From: Streptomyces luteogriseus | GTDB taxonomy: Bacteria > Actinomycetota > Actinomycetes > Streptomycetales > Streptomycetaceae | DNA length: 64,000 bases | Assembly: GCF_014205055.1 (NCBI RefSeq) | Contig: NZ_JACHMS010000001.1 | Coordinates: 3,534,001-3,598,000, forward strand | Direction: 5' to 3' | Translations under genes and position numbers: made by a program | Shown: in pieces, positions 7,001 to 16,763 of the stretch | Position numbering within the stretch: position 1 is the stretch's first letter | Layout of the letters: each line of letters opens with the position of its first letter | The notes under the pieces: model-generated | Databases searched by the model: none | The model's input: only the letters and a program-made list of their open reading frames with translations | What the model was told of the DNA's origin: nothing

Positions 7001-8848
7001 TCACTCCACCGTCACCGACTTGGCCAGGTTCCGGGGCTGGTCCACCTCGTTGCCCCGGGCCGTCGCCAGTTCACACGCGAACACCTGGAGCGGCACCGTC
7101 GCGACGAGCGGCTGCAGCAGGGTCGGCGTGGCGGGGATCCGGACCAGATGGTCCGCGTACGGCACGACCGCCTCGTCACCCTCCTCGGCGATGACGATCG
7201 TCCGCGCACCCCTGGCCCGGATCTCCTGGATGTTGGACACGATCTTGTCGTGCAGCACCGATCGCCCGCGCGGCGACGGCACCACCACGACCACCGGCAG
7301 GTCCTCCTCGATCAGGGCGATCGGCCCGTGCTTCAGCTCCCCGGCCGCGAACCCCTCCGCGTGCATGTAGGCGAGTTCCTTGAGCTTCAGCGCGCCTTCG
7401 AGCGCCACCGGATACCCCACGTGCCGGCCGAGGAACAGCACCGTCTTCTTCGAGGCCAGCGTGCGCGCCAGCTCCCGCACCGGCTCCATCGTGCCCAGCA
7501 CCTGATCCACCGCACCGGCGATCGACGACAGGTCGCGGATCACCGCCCGGATCTCGTCGCCCCACTTCGTGCCGCGCACCTGGCCCAGGTACAGGGCGAC
7601 CAGGTAGCACGCCACGAGCTGCGTCAGGAACGCCTTGGTCGAGGCGACGGCCACCTCCGGCCCGGCGTGCGTGTACAGCACCGCGTCCGACTCGCGGGGA
7701 ATCGTGGATCCGTTGGTGTTGCAGATCGCCAGCACCTTGGAGCCCTGCTCACGGGCGTGCCGCAGCGCCATCAGCGTGTCCATGGTCTCGCCGGACTGGG
7801 AGATGGCGATGACGAGCGTCTGCGCGTCCAGGATCGGGTCCCGGTAGCGGAACTCGCTGGCCAGCTCCACCTCGCAGGGCAGCCGCGTCCAGTGCTCGAT
7901 CGCGTACTTGGCGATCATCCCGGCGTGGAAGGCCGTACCGCAGGCGACGATGACGACCTTGTCGATCTCCCGCAGCACCCCTGGGGGGATCCGCACCTCG
8001 TCGAGCGTCAGCGAACCGGAACCGTCGATCCGGCCCAGGAGCGTGTCGGCGACCGCCTTGGGCTGCTCGGCGATCTCCTTGAGCATGAAGTAGTCGTAGC
8101 CGCCCTTCTCGGCCGCCGAGGCGTCCCAGTCGACGTGGTAGGACCGTACGTCGGCCGGGCTGCCGTCGAAGCCCGTCACCGTCACGCCGTCCCGGCGCAG
8201 CTCCACCACCTGGTCCTGGCCGAGCTCGATCGCCGAGCGCGTGTGGGCGATGAACGCGGCGACGTCCGAGGCGAGAAAGGCCTCGCCGTCCCCGACACCG
8301 ACCACCAGCGGCGAGTTCCGCCGCGCGCCCACCACCACGTCCGGCTCGTCGGCATGCACCGCGACCAGCGTGAACGCGCCCTCCAGCCGCCGGCACACCA
8401 GCCGCATCGCCTCGGCGAGATCCGCGCAGGAGGAGAACTCCTCGGCGAGCAGATGGGCGACGACCTCGGTGTCCGTCTCGGAGGCCAGGTCGTGGCCGCG
8501 CTCCGCGAGCTCGGCGCGCAGCAGGGCGAAGTTCTCGATGATGCCGTTGTGCACCACCGCGACCCGGCCCGCGTTGTCGATGTGCGGGTGGGCGTTGGTG
8601 TCCGTCGGTCCGCCGTGCGTGGCCCACCGGGTGTGCCCGATGCCCGTCGCGCCGGCCGGCAGCGGTCTGCCGTCCAGCTCCTTCTCCAGGTTGAGCAGCT
8701 TCCCGGCCTTCTTGGCCGTCGCCAGCCCGCCGTCGGCCAGGACGGCGACACCCGCCGAGTCGTACCCCCGGTACTCCAGCCGTTTCAGCCCGGCCATCAC
8801 GACCTCGAGCGCGGACTGCGGCCCCACGTATCCCACGATTCCACACAT
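7001..8848 (-). CDS. glmS: glutamine--fructose-6-phosphate aminotransferase (isomerizing)
   Basis: Makes glucosamine-6-phosphate from fructose-6-phosphate and glutamine, the first step to UDP-GlcNAc. It has 615 residues, full length. Cys2 of MCGIVGYVG is the N-terminal glutaminase nucleophile, and HTRWATHGGP, HNGIIENF and SETDTEV are intact in the glutaminase domain (about 1-230). Two SIS domains follow (ACGTAFHAG, SQSGETMDT, SSIAGA, LGRHVGYPVALEGALKLKE), and the conserved C-terminus is LAKSVTVE. The ATG at 8848 is required because Cys must follow Met. glmM, the next pathway enzyme, lies about 2.2 kb away. No glmS ribozyme is expected in this group and none was seen. Confidence 0.97.
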   Translation of the reverse strand: MCGIVGYVGPQSALEVVMAGLKRLEYRGYDSAGVAVLADGGLATAKKAGKLLNLEKELDGRPLPAGATGIGHTRWATHGGPTDTNAHPHIDNAGRVAVVHNGIIENFALLRAELAERGHDLASETDTEVVAHLLAEEFSSCADLAEAMRLVCRRLEGAFTLVAVHADEPDVVVGARRNSPLVVGVGDGEAFLASDVAAFIAHTRSAIELGQDQVVELRRDGVTVTGFDGSPADVRSYHVDWDASAAEKGGYDYFMLKEIAEQPKAVADTLLGRIDGSGSLTLDEVRIPPGVLREIDKVVIVACGTAFHAGMIAKYAIEHWTRLPCEVELASEFRYRDPILDAQTLVIAISQSGETMDTLMALRHAREQGSKVLAICNTNGSTIPRESDAVLYTHAGPEVAVASTKAFLTQLVACYLVALYLGQVRGTKWGDEIRAVIRDLSSIAGAVDQVLGTMEPVRELARTLASKKTVLFLGRHVGYPVALEGALKLKELAYMHAEGFAAGELKHGPIALIEEDLPVVVVVPSPRGRSVLHDKIVSNIQEIRARGARTIVIAEEGDEAVVPYADHLVRIPATPTLLQPLVATVPLQVFACELATARGNEVDQPRNLAKSVTVE

Positions 8849-9036
8849 GGGCGGCAGCTTAGGGTCGATTCCCGCGCCGAACCGGCCGCAGCGTGCCCGA
8901 AATCGGAAATTCCCGCCGGGGTACGAACCCCGGAGCACACGAGGTGCTTGGCCGGTTTTCCCCTACGGCCGCGCTGAAAGAACCCGCGTGACGGATCCCA
9001 CCTCACCATCCGTTCGTACGCCCGTAACAATGGACT

Positions 9037-10026
9037 GTGATCTCTCCGGTCTCCTCGATACCCCGGAGCGCCCACCGGCCCCGCCCGGAGGCGACTCCCT
9101 ACCTCGACCTCACCCGAGCCGAGTGGAGCGCGCTGCGTGACAAGACGCCGCTGCCGCTCACGGCCGAGGAGGTCGAGAAGCTGCGCGGTCTCGGCGACGT
9201 GATCGACCTCGACGAGGTGCGGGACATCTATCTCCCGCTGTCCCGCCTGCTCAATCTGTACGTCGGTGCCACCGACGGCCTCAGAGGGGCGCTGAACACG
9301 TTCCTGGGCGAGAAGGGCTCCCAGTCGGGCACCCCGTTCGTCATAGGGGTGGCCGGTTCGGTCGCCGTGGGGAAGTCGACGGTCGCCCGCCTCCTCCAGG
9401 CCCTGCTCTCCCGCTGGCCCGAGCACCCGCGCGTCGAGCTGGTCACCACCGACGGCTTCCTGCTCCCCACCCAGGAGCTCAAGGCCCGCGGCCTGATGTC
9501 CCGCAAGGGCTTCCCGGAGTCCTACGACCGCCGCGCCCTGACCCGCTTCGTCGCCGACATCAAGGCCGGCAAGGACGAGGTCACCGCGCCCGTCTACTCC
9601 CACCTCATCTACGACATCGTCCCCGACAAGCGGCTCACGGTCCGCCGTCCGGACATCCTGATCGTCGAGGGACTGAACGTCCTGCAGCCGGCCCTGCCCG
9701 GCAAGGACGGCCGCACCCGGGTCGGTCTCGCCGACTACTTCGACTTCAGCGTGTACGTCGACGCCCGCGTCGAGGACGTCGAGACCTGGTACCTCAACCG
9801 CTTCCGCAAGCTGCGCGCGACCGCCTTCCAGAACCCCTCCTCGTACTTCCGCAAGTACACCCAGGTCTCGGAGGAGGAGGCCCTCGACTACGCCCGCACC
9901 ATGTGGCGCACGATCAACCGGCCCAACCTGGTCGAGAACATCGCCCCGACCCGCGGCCGCGCCACCCTCGTCCTGCGCAAGGGCCCGGACCACAAGGTGC
10001 AGCGCCTCAGCCTGCGCAAGCTGTGA
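9037..10026 (+). CDS. coaA: pantothenate kinase (type I)
   Basis: Phosphorylates pantothenate, the first committed step of coenzyme A synthesis. It has 329 residues, normal for CoaA. The P-loop [12 protein letters not shown] is at about 104-115, and VTTDGFLLP and [26 protein letters not shown] are the conserved substrate regions. The GTG at 9037 gives [11 protein letters not shown] as in streptomycete relatives; an ATG at 9030 is out of frame. Divergent from glmS with a 188-bp shared promoter region. CoA from this pathway is the substrate of AcpS, encoded nearby. Confidence 0.96.
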   Translation: MISPVSSIPRSAHRPRPEATPYLDLTRAEWSALRDKTPLPLTAEEVEKLRGLGDVIDLDEVRDIYLPLSRLLNLYVGATDGLRGALNTFLGEKGSQSGTPFVIGVAGSVAVGKSTVARLLQALLSRWPEHPRVELVTTDGFLLPTQELKARGLMSRKGFPESYDRRALTRFVADIKAGKDEVTAPVYSHLIYDIVPDKRLTVRRPDILIVEGLNVLQPALPGKDGRTRVGLADYFDFSVYVDARVEDVETWYLNRFRKLRATAFQNPSSYFRKYTQVSEEEALDYARTMWRTINRPNLVENIAPTRGRATLVLRKGPDHKVQRLSLRKL

Positions 10027-10048
10027 CACCGGTGGAAAGGCGGGTTAG

Positions 10049-10987
10049 ATGGGCGCCATGCTCCATCTGCGTCTGATCACACCGCCCGACCGGACCGACG
10101 AGGTGGTCCGGCTGATCGAGAAGACGGTCGGCACCACCCACCTGGTCGTACTGCCGGGCGTCGCCCGCGACCCGGGGGGCGATGTCGTCATGTGCGACGT
10201 GGCGCGGGAGGCTGGCGACGAACTGCTCGCCGGGCTGCGGGACCTGGGCATCGACACCACCGGCTCCATCGCCGTCGAGTCCATAGACCTGTCCCTGTCG
10301 GAGCGGGCCGACAAGGCGGAGGCCGACGCACCGGGCGAGGGCGCGGACGCGGTCCTGTGGGAGCAGCTGACCGAGGCGACGCACGAGGAGTCGACCCTCT
10401 CCGTCACCTACCTCGCCTTCATCACGCTCGCCACGATGATCGCCGCCTGCGGTGTGGTGCTGGACAACGCGATCCTGATCGTGGGCGCCATGGCGGTGGG
10501 CCCCGAGTTCGGTCCCCTCACCGGCATCTGCACCGCCATCGTCCGGCGCCGACCTCGCCTGGCCCTTCGCTCGCTGATCGCACTGCTGGTGGGCTTCGTG
10601 GCGGCGATGGCGGTGACGGTCGGCTTCAGCCTCTTCATGGACGCCGTCGACCTGTTCAGCGAGCACCAGCTCAGGGCCGACCGCCCCAATACGGGCTTCA
10701 TCTACGCCCCGGACTGGTTCTCCTTCGTCGTGGCGGTCCTGGCCGGCATCGCCGGCACCCTCTCCCTGACCTCGGCCAAGTCGGGCGCCCTGGTCGGTGT
10801 GGCCATCTCGGTCACCACGATCCCGGCGGCGGCGAACGCGGCCGTGGCCCTGAGCTACGGCGACACGAAGCAGACCTGGGGCTCCACCGAGCAACTCCTG
10901 CTGAACCTGCTGGGCATCATCGTGGCGGGCACGCTGACGCTGCTGACGCAGAAGTGGTTCTGGGCGAAACAACGCCGACGCATCTAG
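10049..10987 (+). CDS. DUF389 family integral membrane protein
   Basis: A 312-residue protein with a soluble N-terminal region (about 1-110, beginning MLHLRLITPPD) and then about five or six hydrophobic segments: YLAFITLATMIAACGVVLD, AILIVGAMAVGPEFGPLTG, SLIALLVGFVAAMAVTVGF, FSFVVAVLAGIAGTLSLTSA and LLLNLLGIIVAGTLTLL. The central motif GAMAVGPEFGPLTG matches DUF389 (TIGR00341-like) proteins, whose function is not established. GGAAAGG 9 bp upstream supports the ATG at 10049; an ATG at 10058 is the alternative. The gene starts 22 bp after coaA and may be co-transcribed with it. Confidence 0.85.
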   Translation: MGAMLHLRLITPPDRTDEVVRLIEKTVGTTHLVVLPGVARDPGGDVVMCDVAREAGDELLAGLRDLGIDTTGSIAVESIDLSLSERADKAEADAPGEGADAVLWEQLTEATHEESTLSVTYLAFITLATMIAACGVVLDNAILIVGAMAVGPEFGPLTGICTAIVRRRPRLALRSLIALLVGFVAAMAVTVGFSLFMDAVDLFSEHQLRADRPNTGFIYAPDWFSFVVAVLAGIAGTLSLTSAKSGALVGVAISVTTIPAAANAAVALSYGDTKQTWGSTEQLLLNLLGIIVAGTLTLLTQKWFWAKQRRRI

Positions 10988-11011
10988 AAGGGGCCTGGGG
11001 ACCAATGCCCC

Positions 11012-11057
11012 AAGGGGCGCGGGGAACTGCGCGACAAGCCACGACGAACCCGCAGCC
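11012..11057 (+). repeat. Streptomyces GGGGCGCGGGGAACTGCGCG repeat, copy A
   Basis: Reads AAGGGGCGCGGGGAACTGCG, then CGACAAGCCACGACGAACCCGCAGCC. It sits in the 108-bp space between the convergent DUF389 gene and glmM. The same element recurs at 16027, 16692 and 19496. Confidence 0.85.
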
Positions 11058-11095
11058 CGGCCCCGACAGAAGCCCCCAGCGCCCTTCCCGGTTCA

Positions 11096-12454
11096 CTAAC
11101 CGAGCGCCGACTTCACCGCATCGGCCAACCGCCCCGCAACAGACCGAGCCTGCTCGATATCGGCCGCCTCGACCATCACCCGGACCAACGGCTCGGTCCC
11201 GGACGGACGGAGCAGCACCCGCCCGGTCTCCCCGAGTTCCCGCTCCGCGTCCGAGACCGCCGCCGACAGCTCCGCGGACGTCCGCACGCGCGTCCTGTCG
11301 ACATCCGGCACATTGATCAGCACCTGCGGCAGCCGCTTCATGACACCGGCGAGATCCGCCAGCGTGCGCCCGCTCTGCGCCACCCGCGCCGCCAGCAGCA
11401 TCCCGGTCAGCGTCCCGTCGCCGGTCGTCGCGTGGTCGAGGATGATGACGTGCCCGGACTGCTCTCCCCCGAGGGCGAACCCGTGCTCCTTCATCTCCTC
11501 CAGCACGTACCGGTCACCCACGGCGGTCTGCACCAGCCGGATGCCCTCCCGCTCCATGGCGAGCTTGAACCCGAGGTTGGACATCACCGTGGCCACGACC
11601 GTGTCGGACCGCAGCTCGGACCGCTCCCGCATCGCCAGCGCGAGCACGGCGAGGATCTGGTCCCCGTCCACCTCCGTGCCGGTGTGGTCGACGGCGAGGC
11701 ACCGGTCGGCGTCACCGTCGTGCGCGATGCCGAGATCGGCCCCGTGCTCGACGACGGCGGCCTTGATCTTGTCCAGGTGCGTCGAACCGCACCCGTCGTT
11801 GATGTTGAGCCCGTCCGGCTCGGCACCGATCGTCACGACCTCGGCACCGGCCCGCTGGAACACCTCCGGCGACACCCGGGCGGCGGCGCCGTGCGCCTCG
11901 TCGAGGACGACCTTCAGCCCGTCGAGCCGGTTCGGCAGGACGCTCAGCAGATGCGCGACGTACCGGTCGGAGCCCTCGTCGTAGTCGCGGACGCGACCCA
12001 CCCCGGACCCGGTCGGCCGGTCCCACGGGGCGCCGGTGCGGTGCTCCTCGTAGACGGACTCGATCCGGTCCTCCAGCTCGTCGGCGAGCTTGTGCCCACC
12101 GCGGGCGAAGAACTTGACGCCGTTGTCGGGCATGGCGTTGTGACTCGCGGAGAGCATCACACCGAGGTCGGCGCCGAGCTCCCCGGTCAGGTGGGCCACG
12201 GCGGGCGTCGGCAGCACGCCGACCCGCAGGACGTCCACTCCGGCGCTGGCGAGGCCCGCGACCACGGCCGCCTCCAGGAACTCCCCGGACGCACGGGGGT
12301 CACGCCCGACCACGGCCTTCGGCCGGTGTCCCTCGAACGTGCCCGCCTCGGCCAGTACGTGTGCCGCGGCCACGGAGAGGCCCAGGGCCATCTCCGCCGT
12401 CAGATCCGCGTTGGCGACACCGCGCACGCCGTCCGTGCCGAAGAGTCGTCCCAC
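11096..12454 (-). CDS. glmM: phosphoglucosamine mutase
   Basis: Converts glucosamine-6-phosphate to glucosamine-1-phosphate for UDP-GlcNAc and peptidoglycan. It has 452 residues, the normal length. The phosphoserine loop is [12 protein letters not shown] (catalytic Ser104), the Mg site is AHDGDADR, the sugar-binding loop is GGEQSGH and the phosphate site is [11 protein letters not shown]. The start is the GTG at 12454 ([12 protein letters not shown]) with GGAGG 8 bp upstream; the frame stays open further upstream but lacks homology. It lies 167 bp downstream of rpsI on the same strand. Confidence 0.96.
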   Translation of the reverse strand: MGRLFGTDGVRGVANADLTAEMALGLSVAAAHVLAEAGTFEGHRPKAVVGRDPRASGEFLEAAVVAGLASAGVDVLRVGVLPTPAVAHLTGELGADLGVMLSASHNAMPDNGVKFFARGGHKLADELEDRIESVYEEHRTGAPWDRPTGSGVGRVRDYDEGSDRYVAHLLSVLPNRLDGLKVVLDEAHGAAARVSPEVFQRAGAEVVTIGAEPDGLNINDGCGSTHLDKIKAAVVEHGADLGIAHDGDADRCLAVDHTGTEVDGDQILAVLALAMRERSELRSDTVVATVMSNLGFKLAMEREGIRLVQTAVGDRYVLEEMKEHGFALGGEQSGHVIILDHATTGDGTLTGMLLAARVAQSGRTLADLAGVMKRLPQVLINVPDVDRTRVRTSAELSAAVSDAERELGETGRVLLRPSGTEPLVRVMVEAADIEQARSVAGRLADAVKSALG

Positions 12455-12621
12455 AGTGGTGTCCTCCGAATTGCTGAAGAGAATGCGGCTCACATCCCCG
12501 AGTACGCCCCCTGAGACTGTCCGGGGGCTGTAGGGGTTGTGTAAACGAAACCGCCCCGGCAGCACAACCGTGCCGCCGAGGCGATCGTTGCGAAGCCAGT
12601 CGCAAGGACCGGGCGTCGCGA

Positions 12622-13134
12622 TTAGCGCTTGCTGTACTGCGGAGCCTTGCGGGCCTTCTTGAGACCGGCCTTCTTGCGCTCGACCGCACGGTCGTCGCGC
12701 TTGAGGAAGCCGGCCTTCTTCAGCGGGCCGCGGTTGTTGTCGACGTCGGCCTCGTTCAGCGCACGGGCGACACCGAGACGGAGCGCACCGGCCTGGCCGG
12801 AGACGCCGCCACCGGAGATGCGGGCGACAACGTCGTAACGGTCGTCGAGCTCGAGCACCTTGAAGGGCTCGTTGACTTCCTGCTGGTGCACCTTGTTCGG
12901 GAAGTAGTCCTCGAGGGTGCGACCGTTGATCTTCCACTTGCCGGTGCCCGGGACGATCCGGACGCGGGCGATGGCGTTCTTACGACGGCCCAGGCCGGCG
13001 GCCGGCTGGGGCTCACCGAAGCGGGAGGCCATGGACTCCGAGGTGTACTCACCCTCGACGGGGACCTCGGACTCGGTGGTGTAGCTGTCGATGTCAAGCT
13101 CTTCGAGCGGCTGCTCGGCAGTGGTCTCGGCCAC
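12622..13134 (-). CDS. rpsI: 30S ribosomal protein S9
   Basis: S9 binds the 16S rRNA head, and its C-terminal tail reaches the P-site tRNA. It has 170 residues: an actinobacterial N-terminal extension of about 40 acidic/Ser-rich residues, then the S9 core ([45 protein letters not shown]) and the basic C-terminus KAPQYSKR. The start is the GTG at 13134. It follows rplM by 41 bp, forming the usual rplM-rpsI operon. Confidence 0.97.
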   Translation of the reverse strand: MAETTAEQPLEELDIDSYTTESEVPVEGEYTSESMASRFGEPQPAAGLGRRKNAIARVRIVPGTGKWKINGRTLEDYFPNKVHQQEVNEPFKVLELDDRYDVVARISGGGVSGQAGALRLGVARALNEADVDNNRGPLKKAGFLKRDDRAVERKKAGLKKARKAPQYSKR

Positions 13135-13175
13135 GATTCTCCTCAGATTCTGTTCAGTCTTGGGGGCGGCCGGAC

Positions 13176-13619
13176 TTACTGCGCGACCTGGGTGATCTCG
13201 TACGGCTGCGGCTGCTGCGCGCCGTGCGGGTGCTGGTCACCCTTGTAGACCTTCAGCTTCGAGAGCATCTGACGGCCCAGCGTGTTCTTGGGGAGCATGC
13301 CCTTGACGGCCTTCTCGATGGCCTTCTCGGGGTTCTTGTCGAGGAGCTCGTCGTAACGGACGGAGCGCAGACCACCCGGGTAGCCGGAGTGGCGGTACGC
13401 CATCTTCTGGGTCCGCTTGTTGCCGGACAGGTGCACCTTGTCCGCGTTGATGATGATGACGAAGTCACCAGCGTCGACGTGGGGGGCGTAGATCGGCTTG
13501 TGCTTGCCCCGGAGGAGCGTCGCGGCAGTGGTGGCGAGACGACCCAGGACAACGTCCTGGGCGTCGATGACGTGCCACTGGCGCGTCACATCGCCGGGCT
13601 TGGGGCTGTACGTACGCAC
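13176..13619 (-). CDS. rplM: 50S ribosomal protein L13
   Basis: L13 is an early-assembly 23S rRNA binder. It has 147 residues with the usual core [45 protein letters not shown] and [13 protein letters not shown]. The GTG at 13619 gives [11 protein letters not shown]. It is the first gene of the rplM-rpsI operon and has a clear promoter about 180 bp upstream (13799-13827). Confidence 0.97.
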   Translation of the reverse strand: MRTYSPKPGDVTRQWHVIDAQDVVLGRLATTAATLLRGKHKPIYAPHVDAGDFVIIINADKVHLSGNKRTQKMAYRHSGYPGGLRSVRYDELLDKNPEKAIEKAVKGMLPKNTLGRQMLSKLKVYKGDQHPHGAQQPQPYEITQVAQ

Positions 13620-13798
13620 GGTTCGTAGCCTTCGCTTCGAGTGAATGGTCCATAACTGGTCACCGAAACGATCACGACAGCCTGGACCGCACTGCGGCGA
13701 CGCATACCGCGTACGTGGGGTCGCTGGTCATCGGCCCGGTGGACCGGTGTAAGGGCCCGTCCCGTGAGAATGAGCAAGCCAATACACAACGAACAAGC

Positions 13799-13827
13799 AG
13801 AATACCGGGGTACACCACAAGGGTCAA
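13799..13827 (-). promoter_or_regulatory. sigma-HrdB-like promoter of rplM-rpsI
   Basis: On the minus strand TTGACC (13827-13822), a 17-bp spacer and TATTCT (13804-13799). Both hexamers and the spacing fit the housekeeping sigma consensus. Transcription should begin near 13792, giving a leader of about 170 nt before rplM. Confidence 0.8.
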
Positions 13828-13836
13828 AACGCGGTA

Positions 13837-14148
13837 TCACCGCAGCCGTCCGGTCACCGAGGCGTACAGGACGGCACAGAGCGTGACGACCCTGCGCAGC
13901 GTCCGGCGCCGCACCGGCCTCGCGAACGGAAACACCGACGAGAGCGCCACGTCGACGGCGACCGCGGCACACCAGCGCACCGAGGATCCACCACCGCGCG
14001 GACGACGGGACGCCCCCAGCACCCCCACCACGACCGACGGCCACACCCCGGCCGTGAGGCCCGGCCACGACAGCAGGCACCCCAGCAGGAGCACGGCCGT
14101 CAGCAGTCGCCCCAACCACCCGGAGATGTCAGCTTTGCCCGTGCGCAT
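13837..14148 (-). CDS. small hydrophobic protein, function unknown
   Basis: A possible 103-residue protein from the ATG at 14148. The N-terminal part is polar, followed by WLGRLLTAVLLLGCLLSWPGL, a likely membrane helix, and a second weaker hydrophobic stretch near VVVGVLGA. A basic C-terminus follows. No family is recognised. Its stop is only 10 bp upstream of the rplM -35 box, so it fits between two real genes without overlap. An open frame also exists on the opposite strand, so the assignment is uncertain. Confidence 0.45.
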   Translation of the reverse strand: MRTGKADISGWLGRLLTAVLLLGCLLSWPGLTAGVWPSVVVGVLGASRRPRGGGSSVRWCAAVAVDVALSSVFPFARPVRRRTLRRVVTLCAVLYASVTGRLR

Positions 14149-14222
14149 GGAAGGAACGCTAGGGGTTTGAGGGCCGATCCGGGCGGACCAGCACACCCCT
14201 TGTCCCGTCTAAGATGCGGCCC

Positions 14223-15092
14223 ATGAGCTATGGGCAGCAGGGGGGACCTCAGTCCCAGTGGGATCCCTGGAAACCGCAGTCGCAGCAGCCCTGGAACAGC
14301 GGGGGCGGCCAGGGGCCGGACTGGGCGGCGCTCGCTGAAGCGTCCGAGGCCCGCAACAAGCGACGCCGGGTGCTGCTGATCGGCGGTGGCGCGCTGGCCA
14401 CGGTCGCGATCGGCACCGCCGTCGCCGTGGCCGTCGTCTCGGCGGGCGGCGACAACAAGGGGAACCCGACCTCCCTGCCGTCGGCCGACATCCCGAGCCA
14501 GACCGCCTCGGCCCCGTCGTTCGCCCCCACGAGCGCCCCTCCCCCTCTGGACCCGAAGGACTTCATCGCCAGCGCGAAGAAGGACAAGGCCCCGCTCAGC
14601 CCGGCCACCCTCTTCCCGGGCACCCAGCTCACCATGGGCGAGACGGTCTACAAGAAGGGCCCCACGGCCGACACCAGGAGCTGCGGCTCGGCGGCCGGCG
14701 GCACCCTCCCCAAGATCCTCACCGGGAACGACTGCACCCGCCTGATACGCGTGACCTACGTCAAGGACGACATGGCGGTGACGGTCGGCGTGGCCGTCTT
14801 CGACACCGAGGCCCAGGCCGCCAAGGCCAAGGGCCAGAGCACCAAGAAGAGCTTCATCAAGTCGCTCTCCGGCGGTGGCGTCAAGCCCTTCTGCGAGTCC
14901 GGCTTCTGCCGCACGACGAGCAACTCCTACGGCCGCTACGCCTACTTCACCAACGCCGGCTTCACCAACGGCAAGGACGTGACACCCAAGGACACCGCGG
15001 TCTACAAGACCGGGGACGACCTGGGCCAGTTCACGTTCAACCAGATCCGCCGCCGCGGCGAAGCCCAGGCCTCGGCCGCGGCCGACGAGTGA
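14223..15092 (+). CDS. single-pass membrane protein with extracellular domain, function unknown
   Basis: A 289-residue protein. Residues 1-45 are Gln/Gly/Pro/Trp-rich and cytoplasmic. The segment VLLIGGGALATVAIGTAVAVAVVSAGG (about 50-75) is a membrane helix, then a Ser/Pro-rich linker leads to an extracytoplasmic domain with four cysteines (SCGSAAGG, NDCTRL, PFCESGFC). The pattern is common in Streptomyces surface proteins of unknown role. TAAGAT at 14210-14215 looks like a -10 box, so the message may be leaderless at 14223. Convergent with truA (7 bp between stops). Confidence 0.8.
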   Translation: MSYGQQGGPQSQWDPWKPQSQQPWNSGGGQGPDWAALAEASEARNKRRRVLLIGGGALATVAIGTAVAVAVVSAGGDNKGNPTSLPSADIPSQTASAPSFAPTSAPPPLDPKDFIASAKKDKAPLSPATLFPGTQLTMGETVYKKGPTADTRSCGSAAGGTLPKILTGNDCTRLIRVTYVKDDMAVTVGVAVFDTEAQAAKAKGQSTKKSFIKSLSGGGVKPFCESGFCRTTSNSYGRYAYFTNAGFTNGKDVTPKDTAVYKTGDDLGQFTFNQIRRRGEAQASAAADE

Positions 15093-15099
15093 CCGGACG

Positions 15100-15954
15100 T
15101 CAGCAGCAGCCGGCCGACGGCAACGACCGCTTGTTCCGCGCCTCCTTGCTGCGCGCGGCGAGCAGTTCGTCGGCCGGGTAGCCGACCTCCTCCAGCGTCA
15201 GCCCGTGCGGCCGTACGACGTGCACGGCCGAGTCCCGCACCCCCGCCGCCAGCACCTTCCCCGGCCAGTCGGCGGGCCGGTGGCCGTCCCCGACGAACAG
15301 CAGCGCCCCGATGAGCGAGCGCACCATGTTGTGGCAGAAGGCGTCGGCCCGCACGGTGGCGGTGATGATCCCGTCCTCACCCCGCACCAGGCTGAGTTCC
15401 TGGAGCGTGCGGATGGTGGTCGCCCCCTCCCGCTTCTTGCAGTAGGCGGCGAAGTCGTGTTCGCCCAGCAGCCCCCGGGCGGCCTCGTTCATGGCCGCCA
15501 CGTCGAGGGGCCAGTCGTGCCACAGCACATGACTGCGCAGCAGCGGGTCCACCCCCCCGGGGTTGTCGGTCACCCGGTACGCGTAGCGCCTCCAGACCGC
15601 CGAGAAGCGGGCGTTGAAGCCGCTGGGCGCCTCCCTGAGGGCCCAGACGCGTACGTCCCGGGGCAGCCGGCCCGCGAGCCGCTTGAGCAGCTTCTGGTGG
15701 TGCTCGGCCCACACCTCGCGCGGCAGATCGACATGGGCGACCTGCCCCCGCGCGTGCACACCGGCGTCGGTACGCCCCGCGACGGTCAGCTCGTACGTCT
15801 CCCGCGACCGCGTCACGGTCCGCAGGGCGTCCTCGATCTCCCCCTGCACGGTCCGCCGTCCCCCGGCCTGCTTGGCCCACCCGGAGAACTCGCTCCCGTC
15901 GTACGACAGATCGAGCCGGACCCGGACGTGCCCGGTCTCCACTTCGTCACTCAC
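15100..15954 (-). CDS. truA: tRNA pseudouridine(38-40) synthase
   Basis: Isomerises uridines 38-40 in the tRNA anticodon arm to pseudouridine. It has 284 residues. The catalytic Asp63 is in [15 protein letters not shown], and [20 protein letters not shown] and [16 protein letters not shown] are typical TruA motifs. The start is the GTG at 15954 ([23 protein letters not shown]). It follows rplQ after a 146-bp gap that contains the operon terminator and a dispersed repeat, so it probably has its own promoter or depends on read-through. Confidence 0.95.
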   Translation of the reverse strand: MSDEVETGHVRVRLDLSYDGSEFSGWAKQAGGRRTVQGEIEDALRTVTRSRETYELTVAGRTDAGVHARGQVAHVDLPREVWAEHHQKLLKRLAGRLPRDVRVWALREAPSGFNARFSAVWRRYAYRVTDNPGGVDPLLRSHVLWHDWPLDVAAMNEAARGLLGEHDFAAYCKKREGATTIRTLQELSLVRGEDGIITATVRADAFCHNMVRSLIGALLFVGDGHRPADWPGKVLAAGVRDSAVHVVRPHGLTLEEVGYPADELLAARSKEARNKRSLPSAGCC

Positions 15955-15979
15955 CCCAGGATCCTCTCACCCACACGAA

Positions 15980-16016
15980 GGCGGGCCCGCCCCCTCCAAG
16001 AGGGAACGGACCCGCC
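15980..16016 (-). terminator. terminator after rplQ
   Basis: Arms at 15980-15996 and 16000-16016 pair over 17 positions (one or two G-U pairs on the minus strand) around a 3-nt loop. It lies between rplQ and truA. Confidence 0.75.
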
Positions 16017-16026
16017 AACAACGCCC

Positions 16027-16074
16027 TTGAGGCGCGCGGAGAACTGCGCGAACAACCACGACGATGCCGCAGCC
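16027..16074 (+). repeat. GGGGCGCGGGGAACTGCGCG repeat, diverged copy B
   Basis: TTGAGGCGCGCGGAGAACTG, then CGCGAACAACCACGACGATGCCGCAGCC. Same element as at 11012, 16692 and 19496 but with more substitutions. It lies between rplQ and its terminator. Confidence 0.75.
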
Positions 16075-16100
16075 GCCGACGCACAGCCCCCGGCAGACGC

Positions 16101-16586
16101 TTACGCGTCCTTGGACTCCTCGGCGTCCTCGGCCTTGGTCGTGTCGACCTGAGCCTCGGCAGCCTCGTTGTCCTTCGCGGCGCGCTTGGTCGCGGCCTCG
16201 GCCTCGCCGGTCGCCTCCTGCGCCACCGTCAGCGCCTCGACCAGCTCGATGACAGCCATGGGCGCGTTGTCGCCACGGCGGTTACCGATCTTGGTGATGC
16301 GGGTGTAGCCACCCGGACGGTTCTCGTAGCGCGGGCCGATCTCGGTGAAGAGCGTGTGCACGATGCTCTTGTCCGTGATGACCTGGAGCACCTGACGGCG
16401 GTTGTGAAGGTCGCCCTTCTTCGCCTTGGTGACCAGACGCTCGGCGTACGGACGCAGCTTGCGCGCCTTCGCCTCGGTGGTGGTGATGCGGCCGTGCTCG
16501 AAGAGCGCCTTCGCGAGGTTCGCGAGGAGCAGCTTCTCGTGCGCGGCGCTGCCGCCCATACGGGCACCCTTGGTGGGCTTCGGCAT
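16101..16586 (-). CDS. rplQ: 50S ribosomal protein L17
   Basis: L17 lies near the peptide exit tunnel. It has 161 residues: the L17 core ([41 protein letters not shown], ending near [13 protein letters not shown]) and an Ala/Glu-rich tail of about 45 residues typical of streptomycetes. Last gene of the alpha operon after rpoA, with a 177-bp gap that contains a hairpin and a dispersed repeat, and followed by a terminator. Confidence 0.97.
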   Translation of the reverse strand: MPKPTKGARMGGSAAHEKLLLANLAKALFEHGRITTTEAKARKLRPYAERLVTKAKKGDLHNRRQVLQVITDKSIVHTLFTEIGPRYENRPGGYTRITKIGNRRGDNAPMAVIELVEALTVAQEATGEAEAATKRAAKDNEAAEAQVDTTKAEDAEESKDA

Positions 16587-16667
16587 GGAACTTCTCCTAG
16601 GTGTCTGCCCCGGCCGTATCAGGTACCGGGGTCAGTATCCGAGCGAGCGGGTTTGCCCGTCGGAGAT

Positions 16668-16691
16668 CCAGGCCCCCCGCAGGGGGCCTGG
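16668..16691 (-). terminator. hairpin in the rpoA-rplQ spacer
   Basis: CCAGGCCCCC (16668-16677) and GGGGGCCTGG (16682-16691) form a perfect 10-bp stem with a CGCA loop. It is joined directly to repeat copy C. It may be a terminator, an RNA processing site or part of the repeat. Confidence 0.5.
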
Positions 16692-16737
16692 AAGGGGCGC
16701 GGGGAACTGCGCGATCAAGCACAGCGCATCCGCACCC
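16692..16737 (+). repeat. GGGGCGCGGGGAACTGCGCG repeat, copy C
   Basis: AAGGGGCGCGGGGAACTGCG, then CGATCAAGCACAGCGCATCCGCACCC. It lies inside the alpha operon, between rpoA and rplQ, which is an unusual place for this element. Confidence 0.85.
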
Positions 16738-16763
16738 GAGTACGGACCGGAAGGCCCGAGCTC

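Noticed and set aside
13715..14170. 151-codon plus-strand frame opposite the small hydrophobic gene
   Set aside because: It has a low-complexity Arg/Ser/Pro composition and covers the rplM promoter; the minus-strand frame has a membrane helix.
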